A DNA stretch of 64,000 bases from Neoalteromonas arenosi (GCF_030362855.1 NZ_JAUCBP010000007.1:124001-188000), one strand, 5' to 3'. Positions 45,819 through 55,697 are shown, counted from the first letter of the stretch. Notes: generated by a model not told the origin, from the sequence alone. Numbers and translations are program-made.

Positions 45819-48797
45819 ATGCAAAACAAGAACCGTCTTTTTAGCCCTGTCGCGCGGGGAGTTTCACTTGCCTTAGGCGTGAGTTTAATGGCGCCAATCT
45901 ACGCGCAAGATGCGGCTGATGGGACAACCGCCGAGGACCAGGATGTAGAAGTCATTCAGGTCTCGGGCATTCGAAGCAGTCTAGTACGCGCTATGGACAC
46001 CAAACGCGAGTCGGTGGGTGTTGTTGACGCTATTAATTCAGAAGATATCGGTAAATTCCCAGACACAAACTTAGCGGAATCTCTGCAACGTATCACCGGG
46101 GTCTCAATCGACCGTCAAAATGGTGAGGGCTCTCGCGTCACGGTGCGGGGCTTAGGACCAGACTTCAACCTAGTTACACTAAACGGTCGACAGTTGCCAA
46201 CCAACTCAGGTTTTGGGCGTTCGTTTGACTTTGGTGATTTGGCGTCTGAAGGTGTTTCAGGTGTCGAAGTATACAAAACAGGTAAGGCGTTCGTTCCTTC
46301 TGGTGGTATGGGGGCAACGATTAACATCTTGTCATACAAGCCGTTGGAAAATCCTAACCTCAATGCTAGCTTCGGTTTGAAAGCTGTTAACGATACATCA
46401 ACTATCACTGGCGAAGAATTTACACCGGAGTTTTCTGGTTTGTTCAGTGAAACCTTCTTGGATGATACGTTGGGTATAGCTATCGTTGGTAGCTTCCAAG
46501 AGCGTAACAATGGTGCGCAGTCTGCAACCACCAACTTCTTCGCCGAAGTAGACGGTGGCACTGTTCGTGACGGTGTGAGCGTTGACGGTACACAACCGTC
46601 TGAAGGTGACATTGTTGGTTTACCGCGTAACATCGTTTACAACTTAAGTGAGATCGAACGTACGCGTACTAATGCACAAGTGACCTTGCAGTACGAGCCA
46701 ATGGATGACCTTACCATCACGTTGGATTACACCTATGCTGAACAAGAAGTGTCTACTAGCTTTAACGACGTTTCTTACTGGGTCGCACAGGTGCCTGATC
46801 AAGTACTTTGGTCTGAAGGTCCTATCGTATCGCCATTGGTATACACTGAATTCCAACGTGAGCCTGATTTCCCACACGCAGCTGGTGGTGGTGGTTCACG
46901 CAATGAGTTGAACTCCGTTGGTATTAACTTCGAGTGGGCGGTTAACGATTACGTAGAACTAACGTTAGATCACCATGACTCTGAGTCACTGCGTGAGCCT
47001 GATGACATGATCCGCGGTACTAACTCATTCTTGACGGTTGCCGGTCTGCGTGGTGTAAGCCGTGCCTCAACCACTATTGATTATCGCGGTGATATTCCGG
47101 TTACGACCACTACTGCAAATGACCCGTTATCACCAGATGACATGCGTCTGACAGGAAGCGTGTTTGGTAACTCGTGGGCGAAGATGAATATCGAGCAAAC
47201 GCAGTTTTCTGGTAAATGGTATGTTGATGACGACCAAACCATCGATTTTGGTGTAGGGTTGTCTAAAGTCGCCAACTTTGAAGCATCGAGTAACGTTCAG
47301 CGTAACACTTGGGGTCAAAACCAAGCCAGTGCGCTCGGTTCGATGACCGATCTAATGACACCTGCTAGTTTGTCTGGCGTGTTCGATTCGTTCGACTCAG
47401 GCGGTGATATTAACAACAACTTCTTCTTGTTCGACTACACAGCAGTAGCCGCACGAGCAGTATTTTTAGAGTCGTTAGACCCTTCAAACCCACTATATTT
47501 GGCTCCGTACACAGAAAATGGTCAGCGTGTAGTAGGTTCTTGTGGGCACGGCTTCTGTCCAGATTTTGATCCGGGCTTTGGTAACAACTTCCAAGAAGAC
47601 ACGATTTCTGCATTCTTGCAGTATCGCTTACTAGGCGATTGGGGTGATTATCCGTTTAGCGTTTTGCTAGGCTTGCGTTACGAAGAAACTGACGTTACTT
47701 CAAGCTCAGCGTCGCGTAACTACACCCGCGTAGACTGGGTAGGTGCAACCGAGTGGATTGCAATAGACGATGGTACAGAAGTACCGTCAGCGCTTGAGGC
47801 TACCTACGATAACTGGTTACCAAGTATCGATATCGATGTCGATATTCATTACGACATGAAGTTGCGTTACTCGTACAGCACAACAATTGCTCGAGCGGGT
47901 TACGGTGATTTACGTGGTAACCTGGACATCTCGAACTTTATCCAGTACAACTCGTCGGGCTTATACCGTGCAACGGGTAGTATTGGTAACCCAGGTCTAT
48001 TACCTTATGAGTCAGAGAACCATGATTTGTCGTACGAGTGGTACTATGACGATGCGAGCTATTTCTCTATTGGTTACTTCAGCAAGTCAGTATCGAACTT
48101 TATTACGCGATCTGAAGTTGAAGACGTTCCAATCTTCCCAGACTTAGCGTTCCCAGGATTTGGTCCGCTGTTTGAAGAAGCGGTTGCAGCATTGGGCGGT
48201 ACACCATCAAACCAAGAGATCCGCGATTGGATTTTCACTAATCGTCCGGATGCACCTGGGGTAGATGCCGAAGGTCAAATTATTACTGGTGTAGTCGGTC
48301 GTGATGGCCCAGCAACCTTTGATTTGAGTACTATCATTAACGGTACTGATGAATACAATCTAGACGGTTGGGAAGTGGCAATTCAGCATGACTTTGAGGA
48401 TACTGGTTTTGGTTTCATTGCCAACGCGACCTTCGTAGACTCAGATCAGCAGTTTGACCGCTTTGTGAACGACATCCAGTTTGCTGTTCCTGGTTTAAGT
48501 GACACTCGTAACCTTATTGTTTACTACGATAAAGACGGTATTCAAGTTCGTGTGGCCTATAACTGGCGTGACGAGTGGTTATCCTTTGCGGGTGGCCGTC
48601 AACCGGGTTACGTTGCTGCATACGAGCAAATCGACTTAAATGCGAGTTACGACTTTGATAATGGTCTGGTTGTTTCGTTTGAAGTGATTAACTTGACTGA
48701 TGAAACAACTCGTGGCTTTGCACGTGACTACCTACAGGTTGCAGGTGTAACGCAAACAGGTCCTCGTTATAACGTTGGTTTCCGTTACAGCTTCTAG
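45819..48797 (+). CDS. TonB-dependent receptor, large proteobacterial type
   Basis: A 992-residue outer-membrane receptor. The signal peptide ends near IYAQDAA; an acidic stretch leads to the TonB-box-like VEVIQVSGIR, then a plug with ESVGVVDAINSEDIGKFPD, LAESLQRITGVSIDRQ, RVTVRGLGPDFNLVTLNGR and SGVEVYKTGKAF. The barrel ends GPRYNVGFRYSF. This subtype imports oligosaccharides and other bulky nutrients in Alteromonadales and Caulobacter. A terminator follows, and then four genes (halogenase, SapC, cupin, halogenase) on the same strand; this arrangement recurs in the order and is probably functional. The ligand is not deducible. Confidence 0.95.
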   Translation: MQNKNRLFSPVARGVSLALGVSLMAPIYAQDAADGTTAEDQDVEVIQVSGIRSSLVRAMDTKRESVGVVDAINSEDIGKFPDTNLAESLQRITGVSIDRQNGEGSRVTVRGLGPDFNLVTLNGRQLPTNSGFGRSFDFGDLASEGVSGVEVYKTGKAFVPSGGMGATINILSYKPLENPNLNASFGLKAVNDTSTITGEEFTPEFSGLFSETFLDDTLGIAIVGSFQERNNGAQSATTNFFAEVDGGTVRDGVSVDGTQPSEGDIVGLPRNIVYNLSEIERTRTNAQVTLQYEPMDDLTITLDYTYAEQEVSTSFNDVSYWVAQVPDQVLWSEGPIVSPLVYTEFQREPDFPHAAGGGGSRNELNSVGINFEWAVNDYVELTLDHHDSESLREPDDMIRGTNSFLTVAGLRGVSRASTTIDYRGDIPVTTTTANDPLSPDDMRLTGSVFGNSWAKMNIEQTQFSGKWYVDDDQTIDFGVGLSKVANFEASSNVQRNTWGQNQASALGSMTDLMTPASLSGVFDSFDSGGDINNNFFLFDYTAVAARAVFLESLDPSNPLYLAPYTENGQRVVGSCGHGFCPDFDPGFGNNFQEDTISAFLQYRLLGDWGDYPFSVLLGLRYEETDVTSSSASRNYTRVDWVGATEWIAIDDGTEVPSALEATYDNWLPSIDIDVDIHYDMKLRYSYSTTIARAGYGDLRGNLDISNFIQYNSSGLYRATGSIGNPGLLPYESENHDLSYEWYYDDASYFSIGYFSKSVSNFITRSEVEDVPIFPDLAFPGFGPLFEEAVAALGGTPSNQEIRDWIFTNRPDAPGVDAEGQIITGVVGRDGPATFDLSTIINGTDEYNLDGWEVAIQHDFEDTGFGFIANATFVDSDQQFDRFVNDIQFAVPGLSDTRNLIVYYDKDGIQVRVAYNWRDEWLSFAGGRQPGYVAAYEQIDLNASYDFDNGLVVSFEVINLTDETTRGFARDYLQVAGVTQTGPRYNVGFRYSF

Positions 48798-48819
48798 CGG
48801 AAAACCTAAATAAAACATA

Positions 48820-48853
48820 AACTCACCATTGACTAGTGCAATGGTGAGTTTTT
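48820..48853 (+). terminator. Strong terminator between the TonB receptor and halogenase genes
   Basis: A perfect 12-bp stem (AACTCACCATTG / CAATGGTGAGTT) with a 7-nt loop, followed by TTT. It lies 22 bases after the receptor stop and 13 bases before the halogenase ATG, so it would cause high receptor and low downstream transcription unless read through. Confidence 0.88.
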
Positions 48854-48866
48854 AAATTTAGGGTCT

Positions 48867-50423
48867 ATGAATTCTGAAATCAGTAATATCGTAATTGTCG
48901 GTGGAGGCACTGCCGGCTGGTTAACCGCAGCGGTTCTTGCCGCGCATTTCGATACTCAATCCAACTTTACTATTCGCCTGATCGAATCCCCCAACATCAA
49001 AACTATTGGTGTAGGTGAAGGTACGTGGCCCACGATGGCTGCGACTTTGCGACGTATCGGTTTATCTGAAGCGCAGTTTATCAGTGAATGTGACGCCAGC
49101 TTTAAACAAGGTTCGCGTTTTATCAATTGGCACCGTGGTGAAGGTGAGAGCTACTATCACCCATTTTCACTGCCGATTGGCTATAACGACATTAATATCG
49201 TCGATCACTGGTTAGAATCGGGTGCACAACAGCCGTTTGATGAATTTGCAACGACTCAAGCAGCGGTCTGTAATCAACACCTAGCACCAAAGCAGGCAAA
49301 AACCCCCGAATACGCCAATGTGGTTAATTATGGTTATCATTTAAACGCCGGCAAGTTCGCCAATTTATTGCGTGAGCACTGCGTTAACAATTTGGGTGTA
49401 GAGCATATTTCAGCCGATGTTACCGCAGTCGATGCGCCAAATGGTGAGATAATTCAGTCGGTTACTTTGGATGATGGTGCCCAGATAAGTGGTGACTTGT
49501 TTATTGATTGCACGGGCTTTAAACGCTTACTTATTGGGCAGAGTTTGGGGGTGCAATTTAACAGCATTAAAGATGTGCTATTTAATGATAGGGCGATGGC
49601 GTTTCAGGTGCCCTATGCCGATGATAACGCTCCCATTAATTCAACTACCCATGCCACTGCGCACAAAAACGGCTGGATTTGGGATATTGCCTTACCTACG
49701 AGGCGCGGAATAGGGATTGTATATTCGTCTAAATATGGCGATGAGCAACAAGCCTATGATACCGTTGAGGCTTATATTCAAGAGCATATGCCACATGCCA
49801 ATTTTGCCGATTTAACACCTAATAAAATCACCTTAGATCCTGGGCATCTAGAAACGTTCTGGAAAGGCAACTGTGTAGCGATTGGTTTGTCTGCTGGCTT
49901 TATCGATCCGCTCGAAGCGACGGCCATGATCCTGATTGAATTTGGCGCAAAATTTTTAAAGGATCACTTGCCGGCTCGGCAGAGTGACCTAGATGTCTTG
50001 GCGAATAAGTTTAACCAACGCATGAATCTGCATTGGCGCAATATTATAGATTTTATCAAACTGCACTACGTGTTATCTGAACGCGACGACAGTGACTATT
50101 GGCGCGATCATCGCCACGCAAGTACGATACCAGAGCCGTTACAACGCTCCTTAGCGATGTGGCAATATCGTGCGCCTTGGCATGCTGATGTGGAGGTCGC
50201 AGAGTCGATGTTTCCACCTGCCAGTTATCAATTTATTTTGTACGGCATGGGCTTTAAAACACAGTGCACCTTAAACAATAGACGTTTGGCAGAAAGGGAG
50301 CGCGTTCACCTTGCCAATTTACAGAAAAACAAACACACTGAATTACAAAAATTGTGTCAACACCTTCCAACCAATCGGCAGTTGTTACATGATATTAAAC
50401 GCAGTTGGAACAACAGGTTGTAA
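48867..50423 (+). CDS. Flavin-dependent tryptophan-halogenase-family protein, copy 1
   Basis: A 518-residue protein of the Trp_halogenase family, which uses reduced FAD, O2 and halide to chlorinate or brominate electron-rich aromatics such as tryptophan and indole. The FAD motif VGGGTAGWLTAA is at residues 11-22; the catalytic Lys is Lys80 in SFKQGSRF, equivalent to PrnA Lys79; the glutamate of the active site lies in FIDPLEAT. The WxWxIP motif reads WIWDIA, so the final Pro is Ala. An AGGG ribosome site stands four bases before the ATG. First of four tightly spaced genes; the next gene starts two bases after its stop. The substrate is unknown and may be protein or peptide. Confidence 0.87.
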   Translation: MNSEISNIVIVGGGTAGWLTAAVLAAHFDTQSNFTIRLIESPNIKTIGVGEGTWPTMAATLRRIGLSEAQFISECDASFKQGSRFINWHRGEGESYYHPFSLPIGYNDINIVDHWLESGAQQPFDEFATTQAAVCNQHLAPKQAKTPEYANVVNYGYHLNAGKFANLLREHCVNNLGVEHISADVTAVDAPNGEIIQSVTLDDGAQISGDLFIDCTGFKRLLIGQSLGVQFNSIKDVLFNDRAMAFQVPYADDNAPINSTTHATAHKNGWIWDIALPTRRGIGIVYSSKYGDEQQAYDTVEAYIQEHMPHANFADLTPNKITLDPGHLETFWKGNCVAIGLSAGFIDPLEATAMILIEFGAKFLKDHLPARQSDLDVLANKFNQRMNLHWRNIIDFIKLHYVLSERDDSDYWRDHRHASTIPEPLQRSLAMWQYRAPWHADVEVAESMFPPASYQFILYGMGFKTQCTLNNRRLAERERVHLANLQKNKHTELQKLCQHLPTNRQLLHDIKRSWNNRL

Positions 50424-50425
50424 TA

Positions 50426-51145
50426 ATGTCGAAAATTGAAATGTTAAATAACGCCGCTCACGCGAACGTTAAGATAAAACTTGACCGCGCGCCCGCGCTT
50501 GGCGATGACGTCATGTTTTGTATGACGTATCCGTTTGAGTTTCGCTTGGTGTTGTCGCACTACCCAATTGTGGTGTACCGCGACAAAGCTAACAATACTG
50601 CGTTCCCAGTTGCGTTATTTGGATTTGAAGAAGGTGAGAACTTATTTTTGGATAACTCGGGTTGGAATGCTCGATACATTCCTATTATGGTGCAGCGCCA
50701 ACCATTTTCTATCGGCTCGCAACAAATCAAAGGCAGTGACGAGCGCCAGCAGGTGATTGCATTTAATCCTGCGCATCCACGGGTAAATACGACTGAAGGT
50801 GAAGCCGTTTTTGATGAGCAAGGCAACTACACGCCTTATCTCGAGAAAGTGATTAAAATGCTGGAGTCGATCGATATTGGCCATCAGCAGAATAAACTAT
50901 TAGTTGAAGCGTTAGATAAATACGAGTTATTAGAAGAAAGCACTATTGCTATCACGCTTAAAGACGGCACCAGTTACGAGCTAGTCGGTTTTAGTACAAT
51001 AGCCGATGACAAATTTGAAGCGCTATCTGCAGAAGCGCTGAAGGATTTAAATGACCAGAAGCTGTTATTACCCATTACTATGATCATGGCATCCATGTCG
51101 AACCTGGGTAACCTGGTTGATATCCGCAACGCCAAATTAGGTTAA
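50426..51145 (+). CDS. SapC-family protein
   Basis: A 239-residue soluble protein of the SapC family (PF07277), first named from Campylobacter S-layer protein secretion but widely found beside Trp-halogenase and cupin genes. Typical features are the LNNAAHANVKI start, YPIVVYRD, ALFGFEEGENLFLD, and the long central helix. It has no signal peptide or catalytic residues I can identify. The ATG at 50426, two bases after the upstream stop, is preferred to an overlapping TTG at 50405. The next gene starts on the base after its stop, so translation is probably coupled. Function unknown. Confidence 0.85.
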   Translation: MSKIEMLNNAAHANVKIKLDRAPALGDDVMFCMTYPFEFRLVLSHYPIVVYRDKANNTAFPVALFGFEEGENLFLDNSGWNARYIPIMVQRQPFSIGSQQIKGSDERQQVIAFNPAHPRVNTTEGEAVFDEQGNYTPYLEKVIKMLESIDIGHQQNKLLVEALDKYELLEESTIAITLKDGTSYELVGFSTIADDKFEALSAEALKDLNDQKLLLPITMIMASMSNLGNLVDIRNAKLG

Positions 51146-52168
51146 ATGGATAGCGTGACAAGCACTGAATTTGGCGCGCCGATGGCTGAACTAGCATGTT
51201 CCTCCGGTATTGTGCCCGAGGGCGTCCTCAATGGTGCTGAACCGGTGGTTCTGCGTGGTTTAGTCGCGCATTGGCCGATAGTACACGCTGCCAATGAATC
51301 TAATCGAGCGGCCGTCGATTATCTTACGCGCTTCTACAATGGCAAACCGGTTAACGCGTTTTTGGCTACGCCTGAAGCCAATGGGCGGATCTTCTATAAC
51401 GAAACTGTCGATGGATTTAACTTTGCTCAGTCGCAGGTGTATCTCGATGATGCGCTGAATAAAATTATCGATGTTGCCGACCAGCCCAATCAGCCAACTT
51501 ACTATGTAGGTTCACTAGAGATTCCTCAACATTTGCCCGGCTTTGATGCTGAAAATGCGCTTGATTTAGGCCAAACAAGTGTGCGTGAGGGGATATGGTT
51601 AGGCAATCAATCGGTGGTTGCGCCGCATTTTGATTTCCCAGATAACATAGCCTGTTGCATTATCGGCGAACGCACTTTTACATTGTTTCCGCCTGAACAA
51701 CAGGCAAATCTGTATGTGGGACCACTGGATTTTACTCCAGCCGGTCAGCCGATCAGTATGGTCGACATGAATAATCCGGATCTGGATAGATTTCCGCGTT
51801 TTGCCGAAGCGATGAACGCTGCCATAACTGTGACGCTTAAGCCTGGCGATGCGATCTTTGTCCCGAGTATGTGGTGGCACAGTGTGGCGAGTAAAAGTGC
51901 GCTGAACGGGTTGGTTAATTATTGGTGGCGCAGTACACCGGCATATTTAGGCGTGCCTACCAATGCGTTGCTTCATGCTATTTTAAGCATTAAATACTTA
52001 CCTAAAGAGCAGCGTGAAGCCTGGCAGGCGCTGTTTAATCACTACGTATTTGAACAACCTGATGATATGTATGATCACTTGCCTGCGCCCGTGAAGCAGA
52101 AACAGAATCAAATGTCTGAGTTAACGGCGCGTAAACTAAAAGCGCTGTTAAGCAGTAAACTCAAATAG
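51146..52168 (+). CDS. Cupin-like (FIH/JmjC-type) oxygenase
   Basis: A 340-residue cytosolic protein of the cupin_8/JmjC type related to factor-inhibiting HIF. The metal triad can be placed at His161, Asp163 (APHFDFPDN) and His245 (MWWHSVAS); the proline-rich LRGLVAHWP near residue 37 is the usual start of the fold. Enzymes of this type hydroxylate protein side chains or small molecules using 2-oxoglutarate and O2. It begins immediately after the SapC stop and 22 bases before the second halogenase start, completing a halogenase/oxygenase set. Predicted role: modification of the same substrate as the halogenases, but this is not shown by the sequence. Confidence 0.83.
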   Translation: MDSVTSTEFGAPMAELACSSGIVPEGVLNGAEPVVLRGLVAHWPIVHAANESNRAAVDYLTRFYNGKPVNAFLATPEANGRIFYNETVDGFNFAQSQVYLDDALNKIIDVADQPNQPTYYVGSLEIPQHLPGFDAENALDLGQTSVREGIWLGNQSVVAPHFDFPDNIACCIIGERTFTLFPPEQQANLYVGPLDFTPAGQPISMVDMNNPDLDRFPRFAEAMNAAITVTLKPGDAIFVPSMWWHSVASKSALNGLVNYWWRSTPAYLGVPTNALLHAILSIKYLPKEQREAWQALFNHYVFEQPDDMYDHLPAPVKQKQNQMSELTARKLKALLSSKLK

Positions 52169-52189
52169 CAATGATTGAGCTTGTGTAGC

Positions 52190-53683
52190 ATGAGTACAAA
52201 TAAGTTAGTTAATAAAGTAGTCATTGCCGGTGGTGGAACCGCTGGCTGGATGGCTGCGGCAACCATTTCTGCGACCATTGGGCGACGATTGGACGTTACC
52301 TTGATCGAGTCCGATGCGATCCCAACTGTTGGTGTGGGTGAAGCGACAGTACCTTCGCTACTGACTATTCACCAACTGCTTAAAATTCACGAGGCAGATT
52401 TCCTCGAGGCGACTAATGCTACCTACAAGTTAGGGATCATGTTCGAGAATTGGACTCGCTTAAATCACAAGTATTTTCACTCGTTTGGCAATTCCGGTAT
52501 GTCATGTTGGGCAGCGGGATTTCACCACTTTTGGGTGCGCGCTCAGCAACAAAAGATGGCCAAGGATTATGCAGATTACAGTTTAGAAACACTGGCGGCA
52601 GAAAAGGGCAAGTTTGCCCATATGCAAGATCCCAATCTCAATTACGCCTATCACTTAGATTCAAGTAAGTACGGCCAATTTCTACGAGGTATCGCCGAAA
52701 AGCACGGTGTTAAGCGGGTTGAAGGAAAAATTGATAACGTCAATCTCGATCCGCAGTCCGGACATATAGAATCAATTCGGATGGAATCAGGTCAAGTGAT
52801 CGACGGTGATTTGTTTATCGACTGTACCGGTTTTCGCTCATTGTTGTTGGGCGAAGCTTTAGGCGTAGGGTACAATGACTGGAGTGAGATGTTGCCGGCC
52901 AATGCCGCATATGCAGTACAAACACAGTCGCATCGTCCTGCAGTACCCTATACTCGCTCTATCGCACTGGATGCTGGCTGGCGCTGGCAAATTCCATTAC
53001 AGCATCGCGTCGGCAATGGCGTGGTCTTTTCGACCAATTTTAAAAGTGAACAAAGTGCGCTTGATGACCTTTTACAAGGTATTGACGGCGAACCCATTAC
53101 CGACCCAAGATTAATTCGTTTTACCACCGGACAACGCAAAGAGTTTTGGCATAAGAACTGCGTATCTGTGGGCCTTTCCAGTGGTTTTATAGAGCCGCTC
53201 GAATCGACCAGTATTCACCTTATTCAGCAGGCGATCATTTGGTTGATCAGTTTGTTTCCAACTGACGGTATTGATACCAATCAGGTTAATCGTTTTAATC
53301 AGCAGATGACCGTTGAAACCGAAACGATCCGCGACTTTATTGTGTTGCATTATCACCTGCAAGAGCGTGATGATCACGAGTTCTGGCGCTACTTACGCGA
53401 AATGAAAGTCTCCGATCGCCTACAGCAAATCCTCAATCTCTTCCAAAACAACGGAACGATAGTAGAAGAGCAAGATGACCTATTTGCCGAAAACTCATGG
53501 GTGCAGGTAATGATGGGACAAGGCTTAATACCCAAGCAATATCACCCCATCGTCGACATGATGGGTGACCGTGATTTGAATATGTTTATGCGCCAGCAAG
53601 AGAACGTGGTGCAACAAACGGTCTCGCGATTACCTTCACATACACAGTTTATTCAACACTTTTTGAATCAGCCAAGAGCGTAA
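52190..53683 (+). CDS. Flavin-dependent tryptophan-halogenase-family protein, copy 2
   Basis: About 497 residues from the ATG at 52190; a TTG five codons upstream is less likely. FAD motif AGGGTAGWMAAA is at residues 13-24 and the catalytic Lys80 lies in TYKLGIMF, as in copy 1. Unlike copy 1, the WxWxIP motif is canonical (WRWQIPL), and the active-site glutamate region reads FIEPLEST. The two copies are clearly paralogous but far from identical, so they probably differ in substrate or one is auxiliary. Last of the four tandem genes; the S9 peptidase gene begins 115 bases later with its own ribosome site. Confidence 0.9.
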   Translation: MSTNKLVNKVVIAGGGTAGWMAAATISATIGRRLDVTLIESDAIPTVGVGEATVPSLLTIHQLLKIHEADFLEATNATYKLGIMFENWTRLNHKYFHSFGNSGMSCWAAGFHHFWVRAQQQKMAKDYADYSLETLAAEKGKFAHMQDPNLNYAYHLDSSKYGQFLRGIAEKHGVKRVEGKIDNVNLDPQSGHIESIRMESGQVIDGDLFIDCTGFRSLLLGEALGVGYNDWSEMLPANAAYAVQTQSHRPAVPYTRSIALDAGWRWQIPLQHRVGNGVVFSTNFKSEQSALDDLLQGIDGEPITDPRLIRFTTGQRKEFWHKNCVSVGLSSGFIEPLESTSIHLIQQAIIWLISLFPTDGIDTNQVNRFNQQMTVETETIRDFIVLHYHLQERDDHEFWRYLREMKVSDRLQQILNLFQNNGTIVEEQDDLFAENSWVQVMMGQGLIPKQYHPIVDMMGDRDLNMFMRQQENVVQQTVSRLPSHTQFIQHFLNQPRA

Positions 53684-53798
53684 ATAGAACTGGCCGCATC
53701 TGTTTACGCTTGGAGCTCCTAATACTTTTGATCACGCCTATTATCTCTGTTGTGATTTATGTACTCTAAATCAGTACTAACTATGGAGATAAAACACA

Positions 53799-55697
53799 AT
53801 GTGGAAACGTCTTTTCGTCGCCGGTGTAGGCTTATCGCTTACTGCGGGCGCAGTTGCCAGTGAGGTAATGACTCCAGAGAAACTCTGGCAGTTACAGCGC
53901 GTTAGCCCGCTGGGATTAAACCAAGCGCAAACGCATGTTATCTATCGCGTTACTACCCCAAGCATTGAAAACAACGATTTCAGTAGCAAGGTATATCAAG
54001 TGCCATTAGCTGGCGGCGAAGCGCAGCTACTAGAGGCTTATCAGGGCATTTTAATTGATGACAAGATCTCAGCCGACGGCCGTAAAAAGCTTTTCCATGA
54101 ATCGGTCAATGTAGAATCAATTCTTGCTACCGATATACATGCAGACCTAAGCGACGCCAATGCTTATGTTTATGATGACTTGAATTACCGTCACTGGGAT
54201 ACATGGAATGATGGCACGGTAAAGCATGTGTTTTATCAAGACTTGGTGACTGAAGAAAAAATCGACATCATGGCTGGCCAGCCTTACGACAGCCCAACTT
54301 CACCCTTTGGTGGCCCAGATGATTACGTGTGGGGACCCAAGGGCGAAAACATTTACTACGTGAGCAAAAAGCTGACAGGTAGCGACTATGTTTCAAGTAC
54401 CAACACGGATATTTATCGCTATAATCTAGCCAGTAAAGAAACCACTAATCTGACCGCCAGCAACCTAGGCTACGACAATCACCCTGAGTTTTCTGCAGAT
54501 GGCACGATGGCCTGGTTGCGCATGGACAAGCCAGGCTATGAGGCTGATAAAAACGATATCATGGTTATGCTCGATGGCAGCGAAGTTAACTTAACCGCCC
54601 ACTGGGATGGCACGGTTTATGGCTTTGAGTGGAGTGCAGACGCCAAGTATATCTATTTCTACGCACCGGTCGATGGCACTATACAATTGCACCGAGTCGC
54701 TGTAACTAAACGTGGTAAGCCTAGCATTAAACAACTGACTGAAGGCATGTTTGATGTCAACGGTATCGTTGCCGCTTTAGAAGACCACCTCATAGTTACG
54801 CGCAATAGCATGAACAGCGCTCGCGAAATCTACCGTTACGATATTGATGACAACGCTCTAGTCGCGTTGACTAACGTCAATGAAGCCACCTATGCAGCGC
54901 TTGATTTACCCGCAGTGAAAAAGCGCATGGTGAAAACCCAAGACGGCAAAGACATGCTGGTATGGGTGATTTATCCGCCTAATTTTGACGAGAGCAAGAA
55001 GTATCCAACCTTATTGTATCTTCAAGGCGGCCCACAATCTTCGCTATCGCAGTTCTACTCGTTCCGCTGGAACTTCCAAGTTATGGCATCGCAAGGCTAC
55101 ATTGTAGTCGCACCGAATCGTCGTGGTATGCCGGGGCATGGCGTTGAATGGAATGAAGCGATCAGCACTGATTGGGGCGGCAAAGCGATGCAAGACTACC
55201 TCGATGCTATTGATGACGTGGCAAAAGAATCTTATGTAGACAATAATCGCATTGGCGCTCTGGGTGCCAGCTTCGGTGGGTATTCAGCATTTTATTTAGC
55301 CGGTAACCACGAGGGCCGGTTTAAAACCTTTATTTCACATTGTGGCGTGTTTGATACGCGCAGTATGTACGGTACAACTGAAGAAATGTTCTTCGTGAAT
55401 CATGACTTTGGCGGCGCGTATTGGGAAACCGATAACGCCGCGGCGAGTAAAGCCTACGCCGAGTTTAACCCGATCACATACGTCGATAAGTGGGATGCCC
55501 CTATGTTCGTGATCCACGGTGGCAAAGATTATCGCGTGCCGTTAGGTCAGGGTATTCAAGCGTTCCAAGCGGCTAAATTACGCGGATTAAAGAGTCGCTT
55601 CTTGTACTTCCCTGAAGAGAATCACTGGGTGTTAACCCCGCAAAACGGCATCGTTTGGCAACGTGAATTCTTTAAGTGGTTAGAAGAGACGTTGTAA
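53799..55697 (+). CDS. Exported S9-family prolyl-oligopeptidase-type serine peptidase
   Basis: A 632-residue protein with a signal peptide (MWKRLFVAGVGLSLTAGAVA) and an N-terminal beta-propeller (WD40-like repeats with YDNHPEFSADG and FEWSADAKYIYF). The C-terminal alpha/beta-hydrolase domain holds the triad: nucleophile Ser in GASFGGYSAF, Asp in HGGKDYRVP and His in EENHW. It should cleave short peptides after Pro or Ala in the periplasm. GGAGAT stands eight bases before the ATG. It lies immediately downstream of the halogenase block on the same strand, but the 115-base gap suggests its own promoter. Confidence 0.92.
   Translation: MWKRLFVAGVGLSLTAGAVASEVMTPEKLWQLQRVSPLGLNQAQTHVIYRVTTPSIENNDFSSKVYQVPLAGGEAQLLEAYQGILIDDKISADGRKKLFHESVNVESILATDIHADLSDANAYVYDDLNYRHWDTWNDGTVKHVFYQDLVTEEKIDIMAGQPYDSPTSPFGGPDDYVWGPKGENIYYVSKKLTGSDYVSSTNTDIYRYNLASKETTNLTASNLGYDNHPEFSADGTMAWLRMDKPGYEADKNDIMVMLDGSEVNLTAHWDGTVYGFEWSADAKYIYFYAPVDGTIQLHRVAVTKRGKPSIKQLTEGMFDVNGIVAALEDHLIVTRNSMNSAREIYRYDIDDNALVALTNVNEATYAALDLPAVKKRMVKTQDGKDMLVWVIYPPNFDESKKYPTLLYLQGGPQSSLSQFYSFRWNFQVMASQGYIVVAPNRRGMPGHGVEWNEAISTDWGGKAMQDYLDAIDDVAKESYVDNNRIGALGASFGGYSAFYLAGNHEGRFKTFISHCGVFDTRSMYGTTEEMFFVNHDFGGAYWETDNAAASKAYAEFNPITYVDKWDAPMFVIHGGKDYRVPLGQGIQAFQAAKLRGLKSRFLYFPEENHWVLTPQNGIVWQREFFKWLEETL

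Noticed and set aside
46115-46633. 172-codon frame antisense to the TonB receptor
   Set aside because: An artefact of codon bias in the strongly coding receptor gene; no ribosome site or family.
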